Source: RDXT01 sp033762375
GTDB lineage: Bacteria; Bacteroidota; Bacteroidia; J057
Assembly: GCA_033762375.1 (NCBI GenBank)
Contig: JANRLQ010000063.1
Span: 17,288 to 81,287 of the forward strand
Length of the DNA stretch: 64,000 nt
Direction: 5' to 3'
Positions 26,275 through 35,401 of this stretch are shown here, piece by piece. Both the position numbers and the translations under genes were made by a program. Positions within the stretch are counted from its first letter, which is position 1. Each line of letters starts with the position of its first letter. Below the pieces are notes generated by a model that saw only the letters and a list, made by a program, of their open reading frames with translations, had not been told where the DNA came from and did no database searches.

Positions 26275-27648
26275 ATGGCAGGAGTTTCCAGACGTGCATT
26301 TCTCAAAACAGCGGCCCTGACCGGCTTAGGTTTTTATGGGTTAAAGACCTTTGGGGCTGTAGATGAATCATTTCCCGCGATTTACAGCCGCTTTGGGCCT
26401 TTGTACAGAGACCCACGCGGAATTCTGAACCTGCCCCGGGGATTTTCTTATCAGATTATTTCTGCGGCCGGCGAGCAGATGCAGGACGGATTTTTGGTCC
26501 CGGGCAAGCCTGATGGTATGGCTACCTTTCCGGGCCCCGACGGCCTGACGATCCTGATCCGCAACCACGAGCTGGAAAGTGATATGCTGAACGAAGGTCC
26601 TTTTGGGCCTGACCTGGAGTTGCTCGGCAAGATAGCACCCCACCACTTGTATGACTATGGCAGCGGGCAGATCCCCTGTCCGGGCGGTACTACTACGGTG
26701 GTATATGATACCGCCAAAGGGGAGGTTGTACGCCAGTTTTTGAGCCTGGCAGGCACCCTCCGCAACTGTGCCGGTGGCCCTACTCCCTGGGGCACCTGGA
26801 TATCCTGCGAAGAAACCACCGACCGCAAAGGCGGACGCCTGGAGCAAAACCACGGATATACCTTTGAAGTTCCGGCGACCATGTATCCGTCTCTCTCCCG
26901 GCCGGAACCTATCAAGGCCATGGGGAGATTTCAGCATGAGGCGGTATGCGTGGATCCGCGCACGGCCATCGTGTATCTCACAGAAGACCGCCCTGATGGG
27001 CTGATCTACCGGTTTATCCCCGACCACCCGGGCAAACTCCACCGGGGCGGACGTCTCCAGGCCCTCGCCATTCACGAGATGCCTTCCTGCGACACCCGCA
27101 ACTGGCCCAATATCCGCAACCGATTCCCCCAAAATACCCCTCAGGCAGTCTCCTGGATAGACCTGGAGGACATAGACGCCCCGGAAGATGACCTTCGTAT
27201 CCGGGGATACGCCAGCGGAGCTGCCCGGTTTGCGCGGGGAGAAGGCATGTGGTTTGGGAATGATGTGGTATATTTTGCCTGTACCAATGGCGGGATCCGG
27301 CAGCAGGGCCAGATATTCAGCTACCGCCCGAGTCCGGATGAGGGCACCCCGCAGGAAAAACAAACCCCCGGCACCCTGGAGCTGTTTCTGGAGTCAGACA
27401 ACAACCGCATTGTCAACTACTGTGACAACCTCACGGTGAGCCCTTTTGCGGATCTGATCGTCTGTGAGGACAAAGACCACGCCCGGCTCATCGGGATTAC
27501 ACCTGAGGGCAGTTATTATGTATTTGCCGAGAACGTAGGCTATCAGTCAGAGATGGCCGGGGTGACATTTTCGCCTGACGGGACTACCCTTTTTGTCAAT
27601 ATCCAGCACGCAGGCCTTACCCTGGCAATCACGGGTCCCTGGACCTGA
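26275..27648 (+). CDS. PhoX/DUF839-family secreted phosphatase-like protein
   Basis: A TTG at 26266 is in frame, but the ATG at 26275 starts a tidy Tat signal (MAGVSRRAFLKTAALTGLGF) with the twin arginines SRRAFLK. The body shows the PhoX hallmarks: RNHELESD, NCAGGPTPWGTWISCEE, GRFQHEAVCVD, LIYRFIPD and VCEDKDHARLIGI. PhoX phosphatases use Ca and Fe and hydrolyse organic phosphates in the periplasm or outside the cell. At 457 residues it is in the smaller DUF839 range. It fits the phosphate-scavenging theme of the phytase cluster at 1537-6661, though the two are 20 kb apart. Confidence 0.85.
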   Translation: MAGVSRRAFLKTAALTGLGFYGLKTFGAVDESFPAIYSRFGPLYRDPRGILNLPRGFSYQIISAAGEQMQDGFLVPGKPDGMATFPGPDGLTILIRNHELESDMLNEGPFGPDLELLGKIAPHHLYDYGSGQIPCPGGTTTVVYDTAKGEVVRQFLSLAGTLRNCAGGPTPWGTWISCEETTDRKGGRLEQNHGYTFEVPATMYPSLSRPEPIKAMGRFQHEAVCVDPRTAIVYLTEDRPDGLIYRFIPDHPGKLHRGGRLQALAIHEMPSCDTRNWPNIRNRFPQNTPQAVSWIDLEDIDAPEDDLRIRGYASGAARFARGEGMWFGNDVVYFACTNGGIRQQGQIFSYRPSPDEGTPQEKQTPGTLELFLESDNNRIVNYCDNLTVSPFADLIVCEDKDHARLIGITPEGSYYVFAENVGYQSEMAGVTFSPDGTTLFVNIQHAGLTLAITGPWT

Positions 27649-27709
27649 GCCGAGGCAACGCCCCGCGCCTTTTTTTCGTCAGGAAACAAACAGGTCAATC
27701 TATTTTCCG

Positions 27710-28246
27710 ATGAAACAATATCTCCTGCTTGTCTGTGCCTGGCTGCTCCTGAGCCTTCCTGTGTGGGCCCAGGGCCTCCGGACGGTGACCCGTGTCAGCG
27801 GTATTACCCGTCCTGCTCCCCTGGTGGGAGGTGGCATCACCCCGGCGGGGTTTGAGGCCAGCACACTTGTGCGATGGCAGGTCAGGCGTACCCATGCAGC
27901 CGTGGGCTTGGGGCTGGGGTACCGGAGTTATGGACGAGGTGGTGCAGGCGGGTGGCATCTGCCCCTGGAAGCAGGATATTATGCAGGCCCTCAGCAGCGG
28001 ATGTATGTGTACGGAGGGCCGTGGGTGCATGTACCGACACAGGGTCAGCACACACGGGGTGTCATGACAGGCGTTGAGTTCAGGATTCCGCTTTCCCGGC
28101 AGGTAGTGCTTCAGCCGGGAGTCGAGGGCCGGTGGCAGGTCGGTACCCCTGAGCGCACGGTGCCTACGGCACGCCGTGAGCTGAGTTTCAGCCTGTCGCT
28201 GGGACTGGGTCAGCGCCAGGCTGCCCGACGCAGCCGCCCCCAATAA
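27710..28246 (+). CDS. Small outer-membrane barrel-like protein, unknown
   Basis: The ATG at 27710 begins a clear signal peptide (MKQYLLLVCAWLLLSLPVWAQ). An in-frame start at 27593 would lie inside the preceding gene. The 178-residue protein has alternating hydrophobic strands with Gly/Tyr turns (AAVGLGLGYRSYGRGG, LEAGYYAGPQQRMYVYGGPWV), like a small 8-stranded barrel. It follows the PhoX-like gene after 61 bases and ends at a terminator. Confidence 0.6.
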   Translation: MKQYLLLVCAWLLLSLPVWAQGLRTVTRVSGITRPAPLVGGGITPAGFEASTLVRWQVRRTHAAVGLGLGYRSYGRGGAGGWHLPLEAGYYAGPQQRMYVYGGPWVHVPTQGQHTRGVMTGVEFRIPLSRQVVLQPGVEGRWQVGTPERTVPTARRELSFSLSLGLGQRQAARRSRPQ

Positions 28247-28276
28247 AAAGGCCCGCAATGCCTGCGGGCCTTCCTT
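28246..28276. terminator. Bidirectional intrinsic terminator
   Basis: GGCCCGCA (28250-28257) pairs with TGCGGGCC (28263-28270) around a 5-base loop. The T run is strongest on the minus strand (TTTTTATT), so it serves the convergent gene ending at 28340 as well as the rightward barrel gene. Confidence 0.75.
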
Positions 28277-28339
28277 CGTATGAACCACAACTGCTAACCT
28301 ACTAATCCGGGTACAGCACCCGCTTATAACCTGAGGCAC

Positions 28340-29182
28340 TCATATGTTGGCATCTCGGGAGCGCAGCGAGCGGGTCAGCTCTTCATAGAGACTGCTGTAA
28401 CGCTGATAATCTTTATCCTGGCCCTTGCGGCGGGTGATCTCAATGGCGTTGGCCAATACCTGCTGCACAATCTCATATACCTGGGCCTTCATGTCTCTGG
28501 GCGAAAGCCTGTTCCGGCGAAAGGCTTCCTCAATGTAGAGGATGGATGCCCGTGCCAGCGCCCGCCCTTTGTTGAAGGTATTGTACATCTGCATCTGCTG
28601 ACCCTCCAGGGTGATGACCATAAAATTGCCCTGGATGCTGATCCCGTGTACCTCCAGACCGACCCGGCTGGCTACCAGCATGGCAATGGAGGACAAGGCG
28701 ATCTGCGTACCTTGTTTGTGGCGCAGCACAAAGTACAGGTCGTCATAGAGAGGGCTGTAGTCCCGCTCACGGGGCGGACTGAATCCCTCCTGCTGAAAAA
28801 TAAATTCCATCAGTTCGGGTACACTGCCTGCCTCCGCCCAAGCCAAAAAACCCACCGCCAACTCGTCCAGCATGGGCCCGATGCGCAGGGCCTCCTGTCC
28901 GTATGTCATCACCGAAAGCCGTGTCAGGGCATCCTCATGTGCAGTAGCCGCATGCTCTATGTCCAGCCAGTCCAGCCAGGACTGTGGCATAGCCGGCATA
29001 GAGGCTGTGATCAGGTCCAGTACCTCACGGGCTTCCTGTCCGAGGTCGCGCAGGTAAGGAGCCACCTCCACGGATAATCCCGGTCCGAACTCCCGCAGGG
29101 CAGATACGACAACTTCGCGTACGACACTGGAATTATCTTCGAGCAAGGTCAGCAAAAAGGGTAACTCTTTTCTATGCGTCAT
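28340..29182 (-). CDS. HEAT-like plus SirB1/transglutaminase-like protein
   Basis: A 280-residue protein. The first 60 or so residues look like HEAT repeats (ELPFLLTLLEDNSSVVREVVV). Residues about 140-195 match the SirB1 N-terminal transglutaminase-like fold (YDDLYFVLRHKQGTQIALSSIAMLVASRVGLEVHGI is the recognisable stretch, split here: YDDLYFVL, HKQGTQIALSSIAML, GLEVHGI). The family's GHFLV motif is replaced by GNFMV, so the histidine is missing. SirB1-like proteins are mostly non-catalytic or of unknown role. The two-part layout is recognisable from Bacteroidota. Confidence 0.6.
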   Translation of the reverse strand: MTHRKELPFLLTLLEDNSSVVREVVVSALREFGPGLSVEVAPYLRDLGQEAREVLDLITASMPAMPQSWLDWLDIEHAATAHEDALTRLSVMTYGQEALRIGPMLDELAVGFLAWAEAGSVPELMEFIFQQEGFSPPRERDYSPLYDDLYFVLRHKQGTQIALSSIAMLVASRVGLEVHGISIQGNFMVITLEGQQMQMYNTFNKGRALARASILYIEEAFRRNRLSPRDMKAQVYEIVQQVLANAIEITRRKGQDKDYQRYSSLYEELTRSLRSRDANI

Positions 29183-29359
29183 CTGGATTAAGGGTTCATC
29201 GTGCGTTATTTCACATTACAATTTTAGCCAACAAAATAATATTACACGACTTGAAATGTGCGAAAACATAACGCATGTTAGAAATACGCTCCGCCGGCAA
29301 GGCCTGCTGAACAATCCCGGCTGCCGGGAGTTATCTTTTTCTTCAATTGTAAGCTGAAT

Positions 29360-29902
29360 ATGGCAGATATTCCACAGGCATCTTCCAGCCGGGAGATACT
29401 CACCCCCCGGATCGGGTTATGGCTTCTGATGGTCAGTGTGGCCCTGCTGTTTGGGGTGCTGGGCCTGGCCTTTCTGACGGCCCGTCCTGTGGGGGAACCG
29501 TTGTATATTCCCCCTGTTTTTTACCTCAGCACCGTAATACTGGCCCTGAGCAGTGCCGCAGGCCATCGGGCCATGTCGCTGCCGGGACAGGCTGCGGGCC
29601 AGCGTTGGTTAGGCGGGACCCTGGTCCTGGCCGGAGTATTTTTGGTATTACAGGCCACGGGCTGGTATCAGATGGTTGCCGCCGGACTGCCCTTGACAGG
29701 CTCACGCCCGCAGGTATCTTACCTCTATCTGCTTACGGGATTACATGCTGTGCACTTGCTGGGAGGGATGGGATTTTTGGGATATGTCAGGGCCCGATAC
29801 CGTAAAAAATCTATACATACCCTTGAGAATGCGATATTTTTCTGGCACTTCCTGGGGATTCTCTGGGTATATCTGTTGGTGCTGCTGCTGATGGGTAGCT
29901 GA
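29360..29902 (+). CDS. Haem-copper oxidase subunit III-like protein
   Basis: The 180-residue protein has five hydrophobic segments and the subunit III hallmarks YLYLLTGLHAVHLLGG and NAIFFWHFLGILWVYLLVLL. The length fits the short five-helix form seen in bacterial cytochrome oxidases. It stands alone: no subunit I or II lies next to it, so the rest of the oxidase is elsewhere in the genome or this copy is an orphan. It is expected to be an inner-membrane component that stabilises the oxygen-reducing core. Confidence 0.8.
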   Translation: MADIPQASSSREILTPRIGLWLLMVSVALLFGVLGLAFLTARPVGEPLYIPPVFYLSTVILALSSAAGHRAMSLPGQAAGQRWLGGTLVLAGVFLVLQATGWYQMVAAGLPLTGSRPQVSYLYLLTGLHAVHLLGGMGFLGYVRARYRKKSIHTLENAIFFWHFLGILWVYLLVLLLMGS

Positions 29903-30336
29903 GGTATGGGGTTTGAGTTTTGAGTTGGGGCCGCAAAGCGAGAGAGGGGTGAGGTTGGTGAAATACAAGGCAAGAGCCGAGCAGCAGGTGCTGGGTTAGA
30001 GTAGGAATATACAGCCAGGGAGAATCGGCGTATCCTGTGATTGGTTGTACTCAATCTATCGAGTAAATCTTTGATGTTTGAACGAATGCATCTTAAATAA
30101 TTGAAAGACAGGGTTTTTAAAAGAGCCGCGAGAGGTATGCAAGTTCTGGGTGGTTCCTGTCAGGCGGGTAAAATGATTCTGGAGGACTACATTTTTTGGC
30201 GGCTATGGGCTGGTGGCCGCTTATACGGCGCGTAGATTTGTATTTGCGCAGTAGGGATCGGGTATTGGGCGATGCCTGCACAAAACTTCTCTTTATCCGT
30301 ACAAGGGCGTATATTTGTCCATAAACCAAGCCCCGT
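29903..30336 (+). other. 434-base region with no supported gene
   Basis: Several short frames occur on the minus strand here, but none shows a recognisable domain. The only items seen are TAGATTTG at 30233 and TATATTTG at 30310 just before the Rpn-like remnant. The region lies between the COX3-like gene and the remnant of an Rpn-type gene, so it may be the scar of older mobile DNA. Confidence 0.5.
30310..30317 (+). promoter_or_regulatory. Bacteroidota -7 box before the Rpn-type remnant
   Basis: TATATTTG matches TAnnTTTG and lies 19 bases before the ATG at 30337. No good -33 TTG. Confidence 0.4.
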
Positions 30337-30525
30337 ATGCTGATCGCCAATCCGATCTACGATATGGACGCCGAGGACGCGATGGACCGCATCCTCAACC
30401 GTGAACTCAAGGCACTCGCCGAGCAACTTCAGGCCAAAGACGAACAACTTCAAGCTGCCGAGCGCGAAAAAGCCGAGCTCCAGCGACAATTGGAAGAGGC
30501 GCTGAAGCGGTTGAAGGACGCCTGA
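30337..30525 (+). pseudogene. Rpn-family (PD-(D/E)XK transposase-like) remnant
   Basis: The 62-residue frame starts MLIANPIYD, which from memory is the conserved start of Bacteroidota Rpn/PDDEXK recombination-promoting nucleases of about 300 residues. It continues directly into a charged coiled coil (LKALAEQLQAKDEQLQAAE) of the type found at their C-terminus. The nuclease core is missing, so I read it as an internally deleted gene that still keeps a frame. It may still be expressed, since a -7 box is present. An independent small coiled-coil protein is the alternative. Confidence 0.6.
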
Positions 30526-30634
30526 CATCAGCGGATAATTTTTTTAGCTGTCATCAGGAGAAACCTACGTAAGTACGTTTTGCAATGGTATATTGTGGCA
30601 GAAGATGAAAGTCTCCGCTCAATAGTTGCTATCA

Positions 30635-31786
30635 ATGACTACTTCTACGCTCATTATCGGAGCGGGGCCTGCTGGCCTTGCCATGGCGGGACGCCTGACC
30701 CGTGCCGGAGTACCTTATGTCCTGCTGGAGCAGCAGCACCAACTCGCCCCCGCCTGGGCGGCACATTATGACCGGGTACACCTCCACACGGTCAAGGAGT
30801 ATTCGCACCTGCCCCACATACCCTTCCCGGATGACTATCCACGATATGTGTCACGGGATCAGTTGCTGGCCTACTATCAGTCGTATGCAGCACAGATGAA
30901 AATAGAGCCGGTTCTGGACACAGAAGTCGTACAGGTGCGTCCGGAGGGCTCCCAGTGGGAAGTGACAGCCCGAGACGGGCGTAAGTGGCGTGCTGACCGC
31001 GTGGTTGTCTGCACGGGATTTAACCGGAGGCCATATGTACCTTCCTGGCCCGGGCTGGAAGCCAGCAGCCTGGAGGTCCTGCACAGCCGGGACTATCGGA
31101 ATGGCGCACCGTATCGGGGCAAAAAAGTCCTCGTCGTGGGCATGGGTAATACAGGTGCCGAGCTGGCCATAGACCTGCATGAGCATGGCGCTCAACCTTA
31201 TATTTCTGTGCGGGGACCGGTGAATATCATCCTGCGGGATGTATTCGGCCGTCCGACCCAACTCACCGCGATGGCCCTGCGCAAGCTCCCCTTTTGGCTG
31301 GGAGATGCGATCGGGAGCCTGATGAGCCGCCTGACAGTCGGCGATCTGCGTTCCTACGGGATCCGTCGCCCCCGGATGGCCCCGGCCCGCCAACTCCGGG
31401 AACTGGGACGCACCCCTGTTATTGATGTGGGGACGGTGCGCCTGATCCGGGAGGGACATATCCGGATTCTGCCGGGTATCCGTTCAGTCGCAGGACAGGA
31501 AATCACGTTTGAGGATGGACGCCAGATGGTATTTGATGCCGTAGTGCTGGCCACGGGTTACCGGGCTGCTGTTGAGGCTTTTGTGGAGGATGCTGCCCCC
31601 CTGCTCAATGAACACCATGTACCGGCAGCCCTGTGGTCAGATGCCCGCCCCGGCCTGTATTTCCTCGGATTTGATGCCTACAGCAGCGGGATTCTGAACA
31701 GCATTTACCAGGACTCAGAAAAAATCCTGCACCATATGCAGCATCAGCAAGCCAGCGCGAATATCCCTGCGCCTATTGTCCGGTAG
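30635..31786 (+). CDS. FAD-dependent monooxygenase/oxidoreductase (CzcO/YUCCA-like)
   Basis: The ATG at 30635 (MTTSTLIIGAGPAGLAM) is preferred over a TTG at 30626. The 383-residue product has an FAD-binding GAGPAG motif at the N-terminus and an NADPH-type GMGNTGAE motif near residue 170. The ATGY motif (LATGYRAAVEAF) lies close to the C-terminus. Together these define flavin-containing monooxygenases of the COG2072/YUCCA type. The substrate is not readable. The gene ends shortly before a DUF4230 gene, whose promoter overlaps its last codons. Confidence 0.85.
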   Translation: MTTSTLIIGAGPAGLAMAGRLTRAGVPYVLLEQQHQLAPAWAAHYDRVHLHTVKEYSHLPHIPFPDDYPRYVSRDQLLAYYQSYAAQMKIEPVLDTEVVQVRPEGSQWEVTARDGRKWRADRVVVCTGFNRRPYVPSWPGLEASSLEVLHSRDYRNGAPYRGKKVLVVGMGNTGAELAIDLHEHGAQPYISVRGPVNIILRDVFGRPTQLTAMALRKLPFWLGDAIGSLMSRLTVGDLRSYGIRRPRMAPARQLRELGRTPVIDVGTVRLIREGHIRILPGIRSVAGQEITFEDGRQMVFDAVVLATGYRAAVEAFVEDAAPLLNEHHVPAALWSDARPGLYFLGFDAYSSGILNSIYQDSEKILHHMQHQQASANIPAPIVR

Positions 31787-31806
31787 CACGACGTCATGTA
31801 TATTTG
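31776..31806 (+). promoter_or_regulatory. Bacteroidota-type promoter for the DUF4230 gene
   Basis: TTG (31776-31778), a 20-base spacer, then TATATTTG (31799-31806) form a full -33/-7 pair, 26 bases before the ATG at 31833. It overlaps the last codons of the monooxygenase gene. Confidence 0.7.
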
Positions 31807-31832
31807 AACCATACCTGTTACTTTTCGAAAAC

Positions 31833-32456
31833 ATGAAATTTTCCCTTGGCTCCATAGGTCTCTGGCTGGGTATCGCCGTTGTCGTGATAGCGGCGATCCT
31901 GGGGTTTGCCCTGAAGGACAAACTATTTGGCTGGATGCCGGGACCCGGTAAGGTCATCGAGACGCATACCGTCGTGCTGGAAAAAATCGAACTGCTCGGC
32001 AAAATGGAACTGGTGAAGTACCAGTTTGCGGATGCCCTTGAGTACGTGGAGGATAAGGCGTGGATGCCTCACCCTAAAGTGATTATGATCGCAGCCGGTG
32101 AAGCCGTAGGTTGTGTGGACTTCAGCCGGGTGGACAGCAACTCTATACAGACGTTTGGAGACTCGATCATTGTGGTATTGCCCGCGCCGGAGCTGTGTTA
32201 TTATAAGCTGGACCAGCAGAAAACCCGTGTCGTCAGTACGTCATTTACCACCCTGTACGGATCGGCGCAAATTACGGCAGAGGCGTTTAAAAAAGCGGAA
32301 GACAAAATCCGGGAGTCAGCCCTCAACAGCGGCATCCTGCATGATACCCAGGTCCAGGCTGACCACATGCTCAAACCTATGCTGGAGGCGTTGAGCGGCA
32401 AAAAAGTGCGGCTGGTTTTTTCGTCAAATGTGCCATCCGTAGTCCGCCCGGGCTGA
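31833..32456 (+). CDS. DUF4230 protein, membrane-anchored
   Basis: The ATG at 31833 (MKFSLGSIGLWLGIAVVVIAA) gives an N-terminal membrane anchor; a start at 31776 would lie inside the promoter. The 207-residue protein shows the DUF4230 pattern (VIETHTVVLEKIELLGKMELV, then GEAVGCVDFSRVD and TLYGSAQI). DUF4230 proteins are predicted envelope proteins without known function. It is followed after 43 bases by another membrane-anchored gene. Confidence 0.8.
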   Translation: MKFSLGSIGLWLGIAVVVIAAILGFALKDKLFGWMPGPGKVIETHTVVLEKIELLGKMELVKYQFADALEYVEDKAWMPHPKVIMIAAGEAVGCVDFSRVDSNSIQTFGDSIIVVLPAPELCYYKLDQQKTRVVSTSFTTLYGSAQITAEAFKKAEDKIRESALNSGILHDTQVQADHMLKPMLEALSGKKVRLVFSSNVPSVVRPG

Positions 32457-32499
32457 TCATACAAAACCGCTGTTATTGGTATCATCTTACGTAAGGCCC

Positions 32500-34158
32500 A
32501 TGAAAAACATCATTCGTTTGCTGGTTGCCCTGGTTCTGATCGGAGCTGTCGCCTGGGCGGGGTATTTTTTCTTCGAAAACAGCAGCCGCGACCGTACCCT
32601 CTACACCTTTGTGCCGGAAGATTTTGTGTACCTGGTTGAGTCTGACAAACCCGTAGCTGACTGGAACCGCGTGAGCCAAAGCCCTGTATGGCGGTTTCTG
32701 AAAGGTAATGAGTTTTTTAAGGACATTACCGAGTCTGCCGATTACCTGGATTCGCTCCTGGCCACCAACCAGACCCTCGTGAATATGGTCAGCCTCGGTG
32801 ATCTGCTGATCTCAGCCCACATGACCAGCGCCCAGGCCTATGATTTTGTGGTACTGCTTGATCTCAAGGGCAAAGGCAAAAAACTCCCCAAGCTTAAACC
32901 GGTCCTGACCTCGTTATTTGAGCTGTTTTCGTACCGGGTGACCACAAGTCAGTATTTTAACTTTGACATCTACACCCTCTACGACCCGGTGGCACGGGAG
33001 ACCATGTACCTCAGTACGGTGGACAATGTGCTGATTTTTTCCTATACAGAAAGCCTCGTCAAAAAAGCCATTGCCCAGTCTGAAAATCCCTCTGTCCTGG
33101 ACATACCGGCCTTTCAGGAGGTTCGGGCTAAATCTGACCCGGGCCAGCCTTATACCCTGTACCTTAATTATCCCAACCTGGACCGCCTGATCCGGTCTGT
33201 CATGACCGATACCCCGGATATGCTGGAAGGGCTGGGAGAGGCGGCCCGCTACTCTGTCATGAACCTGGACCTGCAGCCTGATGGGGTCGTCCTGGATGGG
33301 TATCTCCGGCAGCAGGACTCGTCGGCGAGTTATCTGAGTTTGTTTAGCCGCAGCGGAGACGGGGATATCCGGGCCGGTGACGTACTCCCGCAGCGTACGG
33401 CCTTGTTTACCTCTGTTGGGTTTGAAGATTTTGAGCGGTTATATACCCTCCTGGAAGAAACCTATGCCCGGCAGGACCCTGAGGGGTACAAAACCCGGGT
33501 CAGGGAAAAAGAAAAAATCGAAAAACTCCTGAAAATTGATTTTAAGCGGGACTTTTTTAGCTGGATGACGGAGGAGGTGGTCACGGCGGTCATCCCGGTG
33601 GACTCCGCCGGGACCGAGATGGCCTATGTCGCGATGCTGCATTTTGACGACTACGAGACGGCCCGTGAGCGGATTGAGTATGTTTCCAAGCGGGTGGGCA
33701 AGTCCCCGGTCAAATTTGAGGAAAAAGACTATCGCGGTTACACCATCAAGTACCTCACGCTGCGGGGTTTTTTCAGTATTTTTTTCAAAAAACTGTTCAA
33801 TAAAATCGAAAAACCCCACTATACCTTTATTGACGACTACCTCGTCTTCAGCAACGATACGACTTCCCTCCAGGTGATGATAGATAGTTACCTGGCGGAG
33901 CAAACCCTTTCCCGTGACAATGCCTATCAGACATTTATGCGGAGGTTTTCCCGGAGTTCCAATGTATATACCTACCTGCGCACCGCGCATGCGATTCCCT
34001 ACCTGATGACCAGCCTCGACCCGGCAGCCCGTGCCGATATGCAGCGCAATGAGGCTTATTTTCTCCGTTTCCCGCAGATCGGGTTTCAGCTCGCACCCGC
34101 TGGCGGGATGTATCGGACGCAGGTGTATGGGGCATTTGAGGCAAATACAGTGCGTTGA
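32500..34158 (+). CDS. Membrane-anchored DUF3352-like protein, role unknown
   Basis: The ATG at 32500 gives a membrane anchor (MKNIIRLLVALVLIGAVAWAG), so the 552-residue body faces the periplasm. The body is a mixed alpha/beta repeat resembling DUF3352-type proteins (DFVYLVESDKPVADW, YVAMLHFDDYETARERIEYV, YRGYTIKYLTLRGFF). A linker repeat of similar beta-strand pairs is visible. Family assignment is tentative. It is probably cotranscribed with the DUF4230 gene and is closed by a terminator at 34178. Confidence 0.5.
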   Translation: MKNIIRLLVALVLIGAVAWAGYFFFENSSRDRTLYTFVPEDFVYLVESDKPVADWNRVSQSPVWRFLKGNEFFKDITESADYLDSLLATNQTLVNMVSLGDLLISAHMTSAQAYDFVVLLDLKGKGKKLPKLKPVLTSLFELFSYRVTTSQYFNFDIYTLYDPVARETMYLSTVDNVLIFSYTESLVKKAIAQSENPSVLDIPAFQEVRAKSDPGQPYTLYLNYPNLDRLIRSVMTDTPDMLEGLGEAARYSVMNLDLQPDGVVLDGYLRQQDSSASYLSLFSRSGDGDIRAGDVLPQRTALFTSVGFEDFERLYTLLEETYARQDPEGYKTRVREKEKIEKLLKIDFKRDFFSWMTEEVVTAVIPVDSAGTEMAYVAMLHFDDYETARERIEYVSKRVGKSPVKFEEKDYRGYTIKYLTLRGFFSIFFKKLFNKIEKPHYTFIDDYLVFSNDTTSLQVMIDSYLAEQTLSRDNAYQTFMRRFSRSSNVYTYLRTAHAIPYLMTSLDPAARADMQRNEAYFLRFPQIGFQLAPAGGMYRTQVYGAFEANTVR

Positions 34159-34177
34159 TAATCAACAAAATAAACCT

Positions 34178-34214
34178 AAAAGCCGGGAATGGTTTTTTCC
34201 ATTCCCGGCTTTTT
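34178..34214. terminator. Strong bidirectional intrinsic terminator
   Basis: AAAAGCCGGGAATGG pairs perfectly with CCATTCCCGGCTTTT (15 bp, 6-base T loop), with A and T runs on each flank. It separates the rightward DUF3352-like gene from the leftward esterase gene. Confidence 0.9.
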
Positions 34215-34226
34215 CAGATCGCCCGG

Positions 34227-35162
34227 TTATTTTGTAGAGGCGGCCATGAGAAAATCATTCACCGTCAGCCAGTGCATGAAGGCATCAAACCAGCGGTTGC
34301 TGGTGCGGTCGGGATTGCCTAATCCGAAGCCGTGACCACCATTCTGGTACAGGTGAAACTCGACAGGAATACCCGCTTTGTGCCAGGACTCGATCACCCC
34401 AAACTGCCCCCGGAAAAGGAAATCATCTGTCGCGATTACATTAAACATAGGCGGAGCGTTTGCTGGCACCTCCACAGGCCCCATGCCACCATAGATCGGA
34501 CCGATGAAGGCCAGTTTCATGGTCTTGGAATTAAGGGTGGCATGCATCGTGAGGCCGGCACCGGCTGAGAATCCGATCATACCGATCCGGTCAGGGTCAA
34601 CCCCCCATTCTTTGGCCCGTTTGAGGATCAGGGCATAAGCCGCCTCGGCGTCTTCAAGCTGGTTGGAGAGGTCAATTTGCAGCAGGTTGGGGGGAGGCGT
34701 ACTTTGTGTACTGTCAGAGGGTGCTGCCGGAGCCGGGCGGGGGCGGTTCATCCAGGCACTAAAGTCATCCAGTGATGCGGGTGTAGGGTGGAGCCGGTAC
34801 TTGAGGACAAAAGCGGCAATACCCTGATCTGCCAGTGCTTGTGCTACTTCCCAGCCTTCATTACCCATGGAGAGCCACCGGAAACCACCACCGGGCGCCA
34901 CGATGACAGCCGCACCCGTTGCTTTGCCGGGTTTGGGCAGGAAAGGGGTGAGGGTCGCCGTGGAGATATTCCGTGCCATAGGATCCCCCCATTGACGGAA
35001 CCAGGTCTCAGGAGCAGGTTGGTTTTCCACACCGCCCGTACCGAGCAGAATGGCTTTGGGTTCTGCCGGGTTTTCGAGGGGATAAATGGTGCCGTCCTGT
35101 GCTGTGGCTGACAAAGCCAAGGCAAGTAAGGCACTTAACATGAGCGTGTTAGCATTCATCAT
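34227..35162 (-). CDS. Secreted alpha/beta-hydrolase (esterase-like)
   Basis: A 311-residue protein with a signal peptide (MMNANTLMLSALLALALSATA; the second ATG at 35159 is also possible). It has the nucleophile elbow GFSAG (Ser near residue 199), the HGFG histidine near the C-terminus, and an oxyanion strand AAVIVAPGGGFRWLS. This fits the acetyl-esterase/feruloyl-esterase-like branch. A Pro/Ser-rich insert (residues about 140-160, PAPAAPSDSTQSTPPP) interrupts the lid region. The substrate is unknown; extracellular carbohydrate esters are plausible by family only. Confidence 0.78.
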   Translation of the reverse strand: MMNANTLMLSALLALALSATAQDGTIYPLENPAEPKAILLGTGGVENQPAPETWFRQWGDPMARNISTATLTPFLPKPGKATGAAVIVAPGGGFRWLSMGNEGWEVAQALADQGIAAFVLKYRLHPTPASLDDFSAWMNRPRPAPAAPSDSTQSTPPPNLLQIDLSNQLEDAEAAYALILKRAKEWGVDPDRIGMIGFSAGAGLTMHATLNSKTMKLAFIGPIYGGMGPVEVPANAPPMFNVIATDDFLFRGQFGVIESWHKAGIPVEFHLYQNGGHGFGLGNPDRTSNRWFDAFMHWLTVNDFLMAASTK

Positions 35163-35401
35163 ACATTTGTTTATTATGGAGAGGCAGTAGATGGGTGAAA
35201 AACTGAATATATGTATTTTTTACCGTATTAGGTGAAAAAAGGTATGGGCAAACGCATCACCAGCCAACAAAGTAATGCTGGCCTCGGAGGGGTATGATAT
35301 TGATTATTTTGTAGTTGACGGGCAGATACAAACCGGGGCCGTGCCCGGCGCCAGGATAACCGATGAAAAAGGGATGGTGAGAGCCGGGGGCAGGCGGAGT
35401 A

